Shown one piece after another: positions 1 through 6,636 of a DNA stretch of 7,112 nt (positions are counted from its first letter, which is position 1; every line of letters begins with the position of its first letter). Both the position numbers and the translations under genes were made by a program. The notes below the pieces were generated by a model. It ran no database searches. It had not been told where the DNA came from and saw only the letters and a program-made list of their open reading frames with translations. The stretch comes from Flavobacterium sp. UBA807 (GTDB taxonomy: Bacteria > Bacteroidota > Bacteroidia > Flavobacteriales > Flavobacteriaceae), in contig DBIH01000146.1 in NCBI GenBank assembly GCA_002296885.1, positions 1 to 7,112 of the forward strand, given 5' to 3'.

Positions 1-428
1 TGATTGATGCGTATTACAAAACCTATCCAAAGTTAAAATCCTATATGTCGGAACAGGTTGATTTTGCACGTCAAAATGGTTATGTACAAACCGTTTTAGG
101 AAGACGTCGTTATCTTAAAGACATCAATTCTGCTAATGCTGTTGTCCGCGGTGCCGCCGAGCGAAATGCTGTCAATGCTCCTATTCAGGGTTCGGCTGCT
201 GATATCATTAAAATTGCAATGATTAATATTTACAAAAAGCTCTCTTCTGAAAACTGGAAATCAAAAATGCTGCTTCAGGTTCATGACGAGTTGGTTTTTG
301 ATGTGCACAATTCGGAATTAGAGAAAATCCAGCCTATGATTAAACATGAAATGGAAAATGCCTTTAAGATGGCTGTCCCATTGGAAGTCGAAGTTGGTTT
401 AGGCAAAAATTGGCTTGAAGCTCATTAA
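1..428 (+). CDS. polA: DNA polymerase I, C-terminal end (5' partial)
   Basis: Template-directed DNA polymerase of family A, used in repair and Okazaki-fragment processing in the cytoplasm. Only the last 141 complete codons are present. The reading frame is open from position 3 and continues off the left edge, so the ATG at 45 is an internal methionine and not a start. The visible part is the end of the polymerase palm and fingers. A GRRRYL segment followed by AAERNAVNAPIQGSAADIIK matches the region of E. coli Pol I that reads GRRLYL and AAERAAINAPMQGTAADIIK. QVHDELVFDV is motif C, whose His-Asp-Glu holds a catalytic metal-binding Asp. The protein ends in GLGKNWLEAH, close to the usual family C-terminus, so the 3' end is intact. 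It is a housekeeping gene and probably unrelated to the operon that follows. The 5'-3' nuclease and 3'-5' exonuclease regions lie outside the window and cannot be judged. Confidence 0.97.
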   Translation, partial: IDAYYKTYPKLKSYMSEQVDFARQNGYVQTVLGRRRYLKDINSANAVVRGAAERNAVNAPIQGSAADIIKIAMINIYKKLSSENWKSKMLLQVHDELVFDVHNSELEKIQPMIKHEMENAFKMAVPLEVEVGLGKNWLEAH

Positions 429-519
429 AATTCAGGTGAACAAACGGTAAACATCTTAAAAAAAGTAAGGATCGTTCAGGTTTAATTCTTAATTTTAAGT
501 GCCGAAAAAGCTATGAATT
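429..519. other. 91-bp gap between polA and the operon
   Basis: This is the only non-coding stretch in the window and the only place where a promoter for the downstream operon could lie outside a gene. It is AT-rich. A TAATTTTA at 490-497 resembles the Bacteroidota -7 element TAnnTTTG at all but the last base, but no TTTG-like -33 element lies at the right distance upstream. The only inverted repeat seen is CTTAA-TT-TTAAG at 488-499. It is short, has no G/C pairs beyond its ends and no following T-run, so it is not a convincing terminator. TTCAGGT occurs twice (431-437 and 475-481), which is probably chance. Read-through from polA therefore cannot be excluded. Confidence 0.5.
504..510 (+). 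promoter_or_regulatory. possible ribosome-binding site deciding the TTG start
   Basis: GAAAAAG is purine-rich and lies 9 nt before the TTG at 520, but only 2 nt before the ATG at 513. The spacing favours TTG over the out-of-frame ATG. Ribosome binding sites in Bacteroidota are weak and A-rich, so this is only mild evidence. Confidence 0.3.
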
Positions 520-1422
520 TTGGAAACACTCAAAACAATTCTGTATTTCTCTATTTTCAGGTATCCTCTAAAAAAAGATGAAATCCATAGTTACACTAAT
601 TATGGAACTATATCTGAAACCGAGAATGAACTTCATTATTTGGTCAACGAAAAAATCCTTACCAAAGTAGACGATTTTTATGTTTATGGCAGCGATTTAG
701 ACTCTGTTACCAAAAGATTGAGAGGCAATCTCAATGCCAAAACAATATTTGCAAAAGCAAAAAAAAGAGCCAAGTTCATTTCTAAATTTCCATATGTTCA
801 GGCGGTCGGCATTTCTGGTTCCTTATCCAAAGGTTATTTTGACAAGGATAGCGACATTGATTTTTTTGTCATCACCAAACCCAACAAACTCTGGATTTGC
901 CGTACGTTGTTGATGCTTTACAAAAAAATATTCCTGCTAAACTCCAGAAAGTATTTCTGTATCAACTATTTCATCTCTTCTGACAAAATGGAAATTGAAG
1001 AGAAAAATAGGTTTACGGCTACCGAATTAAAGACTTTGGTTCCGATGCAGGGCAAAGCAATCTTTGAAAGATTTTACAGAGAGAATAATTGGTTAAATGC
1101 TTATTTTTCAAAATTTGAGCCGCAGTTAGATGCAATAGCTGATTCCCGAAAACCTTTTCTTTCAAAAGCCATCGAAACTATTTTTGAAACTAGATTAGGA
1201 ACTATAACTGATGTCGCATTAAAAATCATAACTTTCAAAAAATGGAAATCAAAATTTCATTACATGAATGAGGACGATTTTAAGGTTGCGCTCAAATCCA
1301 CAAAAACGGTTTCAAAACACCATCCTTCAAACTTTCAAAAAAAAGTTATCTTATCTTTGAATACAAAACTCGAAGAAGTTCAGGCAAAGTATAATGTAAT
1401 TTTACAAAGAGAGCATGTCTAA
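520..1422 (+). CDS. nucleotidyltransferase-domain protein with N-terminal winged-helix-like region
   Basis: Predicted to transfer a nucleotidyl group with a pol-beta-type fold; the substrate is unknown. Of 300 residues, about 3-60 (ILYFSIFRYPL onward) look like a small helical winged-helix-type domain. The nucleotidyltransferase core begins near residue 95: GS at 100-101, then DxD at D112 and D114 in DKDSDIDFFVIT, the metal-binding signature of the minimal MNT type. A later strand reads CINYFIS (about 147-153) where a third carboxylate might be expected, but an Asn is present. The C-terminal half (about 200-300) is helical and basic with no recognised domain. The start is uncertain. The frame is closed by a TGA at 514-516, leaving TTG at 520 (or ATT at 517) as the only early start. 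An ATG at 513 is one base out of frame, and with one T fewer in the TTTT run it would read MNLETLK. This is the first gene of the operon and overlaps the next by 8 nt. The fold is clear; the function is not. Confidence 0.8.
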   Translation: METLKTILYFSIFRYPLKKDEIHSYTNYGTISETENELHYLVNEKILTKVDDFYVYGSDLDSVTKRLRGNLNAKTIFAKAKKRAKFISKFPYVQAVGISGSLSKGYFDKDSDIDFFVITKPNKLWICRTLLMLYKKIFLLNSRKYFCINYFISSDKMEIEEKNRFTATELKTLVPMQGKAIFERFYRENNWLNAYFSKFEPQLDAIADSRKPFLSKAIETIFETRLGTITDVALKIITFKKWKSKFHYMNEDDFKVALKSTKTVSKHHPSNFQKKVILSLNTKLEEVQAKYNVILQREHV

Positions 1423-2875
1423 AATTCTGTTTTCGCATTCTTATTATTACAAACTTGACCCAAAACAATGGAAAAACAAAAATCCGTTTCCGCCTTTGGG
1501 GACTTTGTATGCAGCAGCTTTTTTGAGGGAAAATGGTTTTGAGGTTTCACTTTTCGACACCAATTTACTGGATTCTCCAAAATCAATCCAGCCAATTTTA
1601 CACCGAACAAAACCTAAGTTTTTGGTAATTTATGATGACGGCTTTAACTATCTGACCAAAATGTGCCTGACCAATATGCGCCAGGCTTGTTTTGAAATGA
1701 TAAAATATGGCAAAAATCACAATTGTACTGTCATTGTATGCAGTTCCGATTCTACCGATCATTATCATAAGTATCTTGAAAAAGGAGCTGATTTTATTCT
1801 TTTAGGCGAAGGTGAAATCACGCTTTTGGAACTTCTGAAATCCATAGATAATAATCAGACCATTGATGATTTAAACGGAATTGTTTTCAAAAAAAATGAT
1901 GCGGTTCAGGTAAATAAAAAGAGAGAAGTACAGCAGGTTTTAGACGAATTTCCAATGCCCGCTTGGGATTTGGTAAACATTGAAGATTATAAAAGCGTTT
2001 GGAAACGAAGCCATCAGGAATTTACCCTTAACATAGCTACAACAAGGGGCTGTCCGTACAAATGCAATTGGTGTGCAAAACCCATTTATGGCAACCGATA
2101 CAATGCGCATTCACCGGAATACATCGTTAAGCAAATCGATTTTCTGCAGAAGGAATTTGGTGTAAATCGTTTTTGGATGTGTGATGATATTTTTGGACTA
2201 AAACCAAATTGGGTTCAGGAATTCAATGCTAAACTGAAAGAAAAAAAACTAAAAATCAATTATTATATTCAAAGCCGTGTTGATTTATTACTGAAAGAAG
2301 ATACGATTGACTGCCTTACCGAGTCGGGTTTGGAAGAAGTTTGGGTTGGTGCCGAAAGTGCATCGCAGAAAATCCTTGATGCCATGGATAAAGGCACAAC
2401 AGTCGAACAGATTTATAAGGCTACCTCAATTTTGAAATCTAAAAAAATTAAAGTGGCTTTCTTTCTCCAGTTTGGTTACCTGAACGAAAATCAGGAAGAT
2501 ATTACCAAAACCATTGCGATGGTAAAAGAACTGATGCCGGATAATATTGGGATTTCTGTTTCTTATCCATTGCCGGGAACCAAATTTTACGACAAAGTAA
2601 AGGATGACTTGAAATTAAAATCAAACTGGACCGATTCTGATGATTTTGATATGATGTTTAAAGGAACCTACAATTCGGTTTATTACCGAAAACTGCAGCG
2701 TTTTGTGCATAAAGAATTCAGGAAATCGCAGGGATTTCAGAATTTAAGACAATTACTTTCTGAACCTTCATCAATTTCTGCCGCCCATATAAAATCAATT
2801 GCGAAATTGGGTTATTATATTCCGACTACATTTTTAGATGCTCTTTTTTTGAAAAAACTGCAACATGGAAAATAA
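1415..2875 (+). CDS. B12-binding-domain radical SAM protein (BchE-like architecture)
   Basis: A 486-residue cytoplasmic enzyme expected to hold a [4Fe-4S] cluster and cleave S-adenosylmethionine to start radical chemistry. Its N-terminal half has the cobalamin-binding-type Rossmann fold: PFPPLGTLYAAAFLRENGF (residues 24-42) and ADFILLGEGE (125-134) are landmarks of this class. The DxHxxG motif of base-off B12 binding is not visible, so cofactor binding is uncertain. The radical SAM core carries CPYKCNWC at 213-220, giving the CxxxCxxC cluster ligands C213, C217 and C220, preceded by ATTRG. WVGAES (310-315) and SVSYPLPGTKFYD (381-393) are further features of the BchE-type family. About 90 residues after the core are poorly conserved. 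Known relatives methylate unactivated carbons, form rings or rearrange C-C and C-S bonds; which applies here cannot be read from sequence. The ATG overlaps the end of the nucleotidyltransferase gene by 8 nt, and the stop overlaps the next gene by 11 nt, pointing to coupled translation. Confidence 0.92.
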   Translation: MSKILFSHSYYYKLDPKQWKNKNPFPPLGTLYAAAFLRENGFEVSLFDTNLLDSPKSIQPILHRTKPKFLVIYDDGFNYLTKMCLTNMRQACFEMIKYGKNHNCTVIVCSSDSTDHYHKYLEKGADFILLGEGEITLLELLKSIDNNQTIDDLNGIVFKKNDAVQVNKKREVQQVLDEFPMPAWDLVNIEDYKSVWKRSHQEFTLNIATTRGCPYKCNWCAKPIYGNRYNAHSPEYIVKQIDFLQKEFGVNRFWMCDDIFGLKPNWVQEFNAKLKEKKLKINYYIQSRVDLLLKEDTIDCLTESGLEEVWVGAESASQKILDAMDKGTTVEQIYKATSILKSKKIKVAFFLQFGYLNENQEDITKTIAMVKELMPDNIGISVSYPLPGTKFYDKVKDDLKLKSNWTDSDDFDMMFKGTYNSVYYRKLQRFVHKEFRKSQGFQNLRQLLSEPSSISAAHIKSIAKLGYYIPTTFLDALFLKKLQHGK

Positions 2876-3665
2876 TCCTGCTGAAAATATAAACCTGGGG
2901 TTTTCTTCAATTTATGAAGAATACGAGGCGTTGAGCAAGGAAAACTATTGCGACATTTTCAGGCGGAGAATAATTAGGAAACATGTCGAATCTTTTCTAA
3001 ATCCACAAGACACTATTCTCGAAATCAATGCCGGCAGCGGAATTGACGCGGTTTATTTTGCCAAAAATGGATATTCTGTTCTGGCGACAGACATTGCTGA
3101 TAATTCTGAAATTTATATCAATAACAAAATCAAAGCTGAAAACCTGAAAAATTTAGCATTTCAGAAATGTTCCTTTACCGATTTAAAATCAATTAAAAAC
3201 AGGAAGTTTAATCACATTTTCTCCAATTATGGCGGATTGAATTGTGCTGAAAACCTGGAAAATGTTTTTAGTCAGTTTAATGATTTACTTCAGCCAAACG
3301 GATTTGTTTCATTAGTTATTATGCCAAAATATTATCCCTGGGAAATGGCAACTGTTTTAAAAGGAAACAAAAATGCTTTCAGGCGCTGGAAAAAGAATGG
3401 TGTTTTGGCAAATGTAAACGGGCATTTGATCCCGACATTTTATTATTCGCCAAAGCAAATTAAAAAAGCAATGGGAAATAATTTTAAAACGGTTTCAACA
3501 AAAAACATAGGAACATTTTATCCGTCATTACATTATGCTTCACTTCAGAAACATCAAAAAACAATACGTTTTTTGATGCATTTTGATTTCTGGATAAATG
3601 AAAGGTCACTGATACCAAAAGGGCTGGGAGATTATTTTATCATTACTTTTCAAAAAACAGAGTAA
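2865..3665 (+). CDS. class I SAM-dependent methyltransferase (first of two)
   Basis: Predicted to move a methyl group from S-adenosylmethionine to an unknown small molecule in the cytoplasm. The 266-residue protein has a short N-terminal helical lead, then motif I ILEINAGSGID (51-61; E53 to G59), with the acidic end of strand 2 at D76 in VLATDIA, which normally binds the ribose of SAM. A motif like FNHIFSNYGGLNC (115-127) sits where strand 4 is expected, and LLQPNGFVSLVIMP (141-154) is the usual loop and strand 5. The insert from about 155 to 220, rich in Tyr, Trp and Lys, probably forms the substrate lid. The C-terminal IPKGLGDYFIITF (250-262) is a familiar ending of small-molecule methyltransferases of this kind. 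The gene starts inside the radical SAM gene (11-nt overlap) and stops 1 nt before the next methyltransferase gene. The two methyltransferases share little beyond the fold, so they are unlikely to be a recent duplication. Confidence 0.88.
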   Translation: MENNPAENINLGFSSIYEEYEALSKENYCDIFRRRIIRKHVESFLNPQDTILEINAGSGIDAVYFAKNGYSVLATDIADNSEIYINNKIKAENLKNLAFQKCSFTDLKSIKNRKFNHIFSNYGGLNCAENLENVFSQFNDLLQPNGFVSLVIMPKYYPWEMATVLKGNKNAFRRWKKNGVLANVNGHLIPTFYYSPKQIKKAMGNNFKTVSTKNIGTFYPSLHYASLQKHQKTIRFLMHFDFWINERSLIPKGLGDYFIITFQKTE

Positions 3666-3666
3666 C

Positions 3667-4389
3667 ATGAATGTCATTTACTATAGTCAGCCTGACAATG
3701 CTTTTTCAGATTTGTACATAACTGTTAGAAAAAAGGAAAACCGCTTCTATTCTGAAGAAGAAATTAAAAATCTTCCCAACATACAAAAAGAGGATCCCAA
3801 TTATGCGGAATGGCAATTACGGAAAAAATCTTCAAATAGATTCATCAGTTATTTGAAAGGAAAAAATAAGCCTTTAAAGATTATGGAAATTGGTTGCGGC
3901 AATGGCTGGTTTTCGCATTTAATGAGTACCATTGAAAAAACACAAGTTACGGGTTTAGATGTCACCGTTCCGGAGTTAGAACAGGCCGCAAGAATATTTG
4001 AAAAAGAAAATCTGAATTTTGTTTATGCTGACATATTTGAAGAAACCCAGCTTAATGAAAAACGGTTTGATATAATTGTTTTCAACAGTAGCATTCAATA
4101 TTTTAAAGACCTTCTGGAATTATTTAAAATTGTTAAAGAGCTTCTTTCCGAAAATGGAGAAATACACATTATCGATTCTCCTTTTTATGAAGGTTCAGAA
4201 ATAGAAGAAGCTAAAAAACGAACTCAGAATTATTATCTAAATTTAGGCTTTCCCGAAATGTCAAAAAACTATTTTCATCATCGTATAGACAGCTTGGGTA
4301 AGCATAAAATCATGTATAATCCTTTTTCATTTTTAAATCATTTCCGAAAAGACAGCCCGTTTTATTGGGTTTTAATTAAAAGCGATTGA
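3667..4389 (+). CDS. class I SAM-dependent methyltransferase (second of two)
   Basis: A 240-residue predicted methyltransferase with an unknown acceptor. Its N-terminal ~65 residues (YYSQPDNAFSDLY onward, with EDPNYAEWQLRK at 42-53) form a lead not seen in its neighbour. Motif I is clear: KIMEIGCGNGWFSHLM (71-86; E74-G80), followed by D98 in GLDV at the end of strand 2, ADIFE at 121-125 (SAM adenine side), FDIIVFNSSIQYF (134-146) for strand 4 and LLSENGEIHIIDSPFYEG (159-176) for the loop and strand 5. SIQYF resembles the segment of ubiE/O-methyltransferase-like enzymes. It starts 1 nt after the previous stop, and its TGA is shared with the TTG of the membrane protein gene in a 4-nt overlap. 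It may act on the same precursor as the first methyltransferase and the radical SAM enzyme, but this is inferred only from operon position. No membrane segment or signal peptide is seen. Confidence 0.9.
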   Translation: MNVIYYSQPDNAFSDLYITVRKKENRFYSEEEIKNLPNIQKEDPNYAEWQLRKKSSNRFISYLKGKNKPLKIMEIGCGNGWFSHLMSTIEKTQVTGLDVTVPELEQAARIFEKENLNFVYADIFEETQLNEKRFDIIVFNSSIQYFKDLLELFKIVKELLSENGEIHIIDSPFYEGSEIEEAKKRTQNYYLNLGFPEMSKNYFHHRIDSLGKHKIMYNPFSFLNHFRKDSPFYWVLIKSD

Positions 4390-5900
4390 AAAGCGAAGCG
4401 AAATATCATTACTCCCTAACCTTACTTTTTTTTGTAGTAAGTTATATCGGCATTTACCATCATGAACTTTGGCTTGATGAAGCGCAGCATTGGTTGTTGG
4501 CACGGGATAGTGTTTCGCTTACTGATTTAGTAGAAAACACCCGTCTTGACGGTCATCCGATTTTGTGGAATATTTTATTGTATTGTATCACAAGGTTTAC
4601 GTTGAATCCTTTGTGGATGCAAGTATTGCATATTTCAATTTCAACTACAGTTGTTTATCTTTTTCTTCGTAAAGCACCTTTTCCCCTAATTTTTAAAATG
4701 CTTTTCATTTTTGGTTATTTCATGATTTTTGAATACAATCTGATAAGCCGAAATTACGGTTTAGGTGTTCTATTTTTATTTCTCGCGTGTTCTGTTTTTA
4801 AAGAACGTAAGGAAAAGTTTGCCCTGCTTTCAGTTTATTTGGCTTTAGCGGCCAATGTCCACCTAATGTTCAGCGCGGTTGCTTTTGCTTTCTTTTTAAC
4901 TCTCCTGTTTGAAAATTTTAATGAAAAAAGATTGATGGAAAAGCAGTTTCTGATGGGGTATTTTATTTTTGGAATGGGTTTGCTTTTACTTATTTTTCAA
5001 CTTTTGCCTTCTAATCCGACATGGTTTTTTTCTACGATTAAAGACATTCCGTTGTCAGAAAAAATTATTCCCGGATTTATTTCCCTTTTTAAAGGTTTGA
5101 TTGCAATTCCCGATTTTACGACAATTCATTTCTGGAATTCCAACCTGTTTGTCAACCTGAGTAAGCCTTTATCTGGAATTATCGGTTTAATGCTTTATAT
5201 ACTTCCGTGCTTGTTATTTAAAAAGAAGAATTCGCTTTTCTTTGTTTACTCAGCGTTTTTGGGTATAGAGTTTTTCTTTTTTGTCACGCAACGTAACGCA
5301 ATGAGATTTGATGGCATAAATTATATCATTATAATCATCACATTGTGGATTGAATATTATTTTAAAGAAAATGATTATCTGGTTTTTTTAAAATCCAAAA
5401 ACTTGACATTCTTAAAAACTCCAATTATCTACAGCATTCTTGTCATCCAACTTTTTAGTGGAATTTATGCTTATGCTATGGATTTTAAATATCCTTTTAC
5501 AGCGTCAAAAGAAGTTGCTAATTATTTGGAATCAAAAAAACTCAACAAAAATACGATTGTAAGTGTTTCCTGTGATGCCACAGCAATTAGTCCTTATTTG
5601 AGGAAGAAAATCTGGTTTTTGTGTACTGACAGCGATCAGAGTTATTGCCAATGGGAGCTAATTTGCTCAAACAATATTTCGCATGAATACTTAGTTGATA
5701 TGCTTACAAATTATCTGGATAAAAAAGACTACGCCATTTATGTTTCTAACTATTCCATTAATGACAAAAAATCCAATAACTGGATTTCAATAAATAATAA
5801 ATTTAAAGTCAGGTTTCTTAAAAAATTCGATACCGGCATTATCCGAAACGGTCAATACTATGTTTATGAAATTGCCAAAATAAATTTCAATGCTCAATAA
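4386..5900 (+). CDS. multispanning GT-C-like glycosyltransferase of the inner membrane
   Basis: Probably transfers a sugar from a polyprenyl-phosphate donor to an acceptor on the periplasmic face. About 10-11 membrane segments are visible, at roughly 10-24, 60-72, 77-95, 100-119, 125-138, 147-176, 188-207, 262-278, 283-300, 311-326 and 346-362. The first outer loop holds LWLDEAQHW (28-36) with the Asp-Glu pair D31-E32 typical of GT-C enzymes, followed by DGHPILWN (55-62) and SRNYG (121-125), all recurrent in this family. The soluble C-terminus (about 365-504) has an ordered look and carries four cysteines, C396, C413, C421 and C427. The start is TTG: the frame has a stop at 4377-4379, and TTG at 4386 is the only plausible site, overlapping the previous TGA as TTGA. 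The stop overlaps the GT2 gene by 11 nt. The GT-C reading is by pattern and not specific; it could belong to an uncharacterised membrane family of the same fold. Confidence 0.75.
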   Translation: MKSEAKYHYSLTLLFFVVSYIGIYHHELWLDEAQHWLLARDSVSLTDLVENTRLDGHPILWNILLYCITRFTLNPLWMQVLHISISTTVVYLFLRKAPFPLIFKMLFIFGYFMIFEYNLISRNYGLGVLFLFLACSVFKERKEKFALLSVYLALAANVHLMFSAVAFAFFLTLLFENFNEKRLMEKQFLMGYFIFGMGLLLLIFQLLPSNPTWFFSTIKDIPLSEKIIPGFISLFKGLIAIPDFTTIHFWNSNLFVNLSKPLSGIIGLMLYILPCLLFKKKNSLFFVYSAFLGIEFFFFVTQRNAMRFDGINYIIIIITLWIEYYFKENDYLVFLKSKNLTFLKTPIIYSILVIQLFSGIYAYAMDFKYPFTASKEVANYLESKKLNKNTIVSVSCDATAISPYLRKKIWFLCTDSDQSYCQWELICSNNISHEYLVDMLTNYLDKKDYAIYVSNYSINDKKSNNWISINNKFKVRFLKKFDTGIIRNGQYYVYEIAKINFNAQ

Positions 5901-6636
5901 CAAAAAAATAATTGTTGTCCTTCCTGCATATAATGCGAGCAAAACACTTCAAAAAACTTTTGAGGAAATTCCTTTTGATATTGTAGATGATGTGATTTTG
6001 ACAGATGATTTCAGTAATGACGAAACGGTTCAGGTTGCCAAGAAAATTGGAATCAAGCATATTATTTCACACGATTCGAACAAAGGTTATGGTGCCAATC
6101 AAAAATCGTGTTACCAAAAGGCTTTTGAACTCAACGCCGATATTATCGTAATGCTTCATCCCGATTATCAATATACACCAAAGCTCATTCCTGCCATGTG
6201 TACTTTGGTAGCCAACAATTTGTATGATGTTGTTTTAGGTTCACGTATTTTGAGTAAAGGCGCTTTAAAAGGCGGAATGCCATTTTATAAATATGTTTCC
6301 AACAGGATTTTGACTTTCATCCAAAATGTTTTGATGAATCAGAAGCTATCCGAATATCATACAGGTTACCGCTGTTTTGATGCAAAAATTTTGCAGAAAA
6401 TCGACTTTAAAACCAATTCCGATGATTTTGTTTTTGACAACGAAATACTGGCGCAATGCAGTTTCCTTAAAGCCCGAATTGGTGAAATTTCATGTCCTGC
6501 TAACTATTTCGAAGAAGCCAGCTCGATTAATTTCCGTCGAAGTATTGTTTATGGATTGGGCGTTTTAAGAGTTTCCTTTTCTTATTTTTTACAGAAAACA
6601 AAACTTGCTTCCTTTTCAATTTTTAAGAGTTCATGA
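5890..6636 (+). CDS. GT2 family glycosyltransferase, polyprenyl-phosphate sugar synthase-like (DPM1-like)
   Basis: Predicted to move a sugar from a nucleotide sugar to a polyprenyl phosphate on the cytoplasmic face of the membrane, supplying the membrane glycosyltransferases encoded on either side. The 248-residue protein is a single GT-A domain. IIVVLPAYNAS (7-17) is the first strand and nucleotide-binding loop; D39-D40 follow strand 2; SNKGYGANQ (63-71) is a family signature; HPDYQYTP (90-97) occupies the metal-binding position where classical GT2 enzymes have DxD. YHTGYRCF (156-163) and FDNEI (182-186) correspond to the acceptor-side and catalytic region. No C-terminal GtrA-type or other transmembrane domain is present, although the C-terminal 30 residues are mildly hydrophobic. 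The length fits short DPM1-like enzymes. ATG at 5890 lies inside the previous gene (11-nt overlap), and the TGA overlaps the next ATG as ATGA. The family is sure; donor sugar and lipid are not known. Confidence 0.92.
   Translation: MLNNKKIIVVLPAYNASKTLQKTFEEIPFDIVDDVILTDDFSNDETVQVAKKIGIKHIISHDSNKGYGANQKSCYQKAFELNADIIVMLHPDYQYTPKLIPAMCTLVANNLYDVVLGSRILSKGALKGGMPFYKYVSNRILTFIQNVLMNQKLSEYHTGYRCFDAKILQKIDFKTNSDDFVFDNEILAQCSFLKARIGEISCPANYFEEASSINFRRSIVYGLGVLRVSFSYFLQKTKLASFSIFKSS

Noticed and set aside
431..481. Two copies of TTCAGGT in the gap as an operator or attachment site
   Set aside because: Seven bases repeated once is too little, and CAGG occurs often in the neighbouring coding sequence.
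490..497. TAATTTTA as a Bacteroidota -7 promoter element
   Set aside because: It misses the final G of TAnnTTTG, and no TTTG-like -33 box is seen at the expected distance.
488..499. Inverted repeat CTTAA-TT-TTAAG as a polA terminator
   Set aside because: The stem is five mostly A/T pairs with a 2-nt loop and no T-run after it; such repeats are expected by chance in AT-rich DNA.
1419..1610. Open frame of 63 codons on the minus strand
   Set aside because: It lies wholly inside the radical SAM gene, antisense, has no recognisable domain, and the + strand reading is strongly supported.
6377..6568. Second open frame of 63 codons on the + strand
   Set aside because: It lies inside the GT2 gene in another frame, across the conserved C-terminal part, and its translation looks like no protein.
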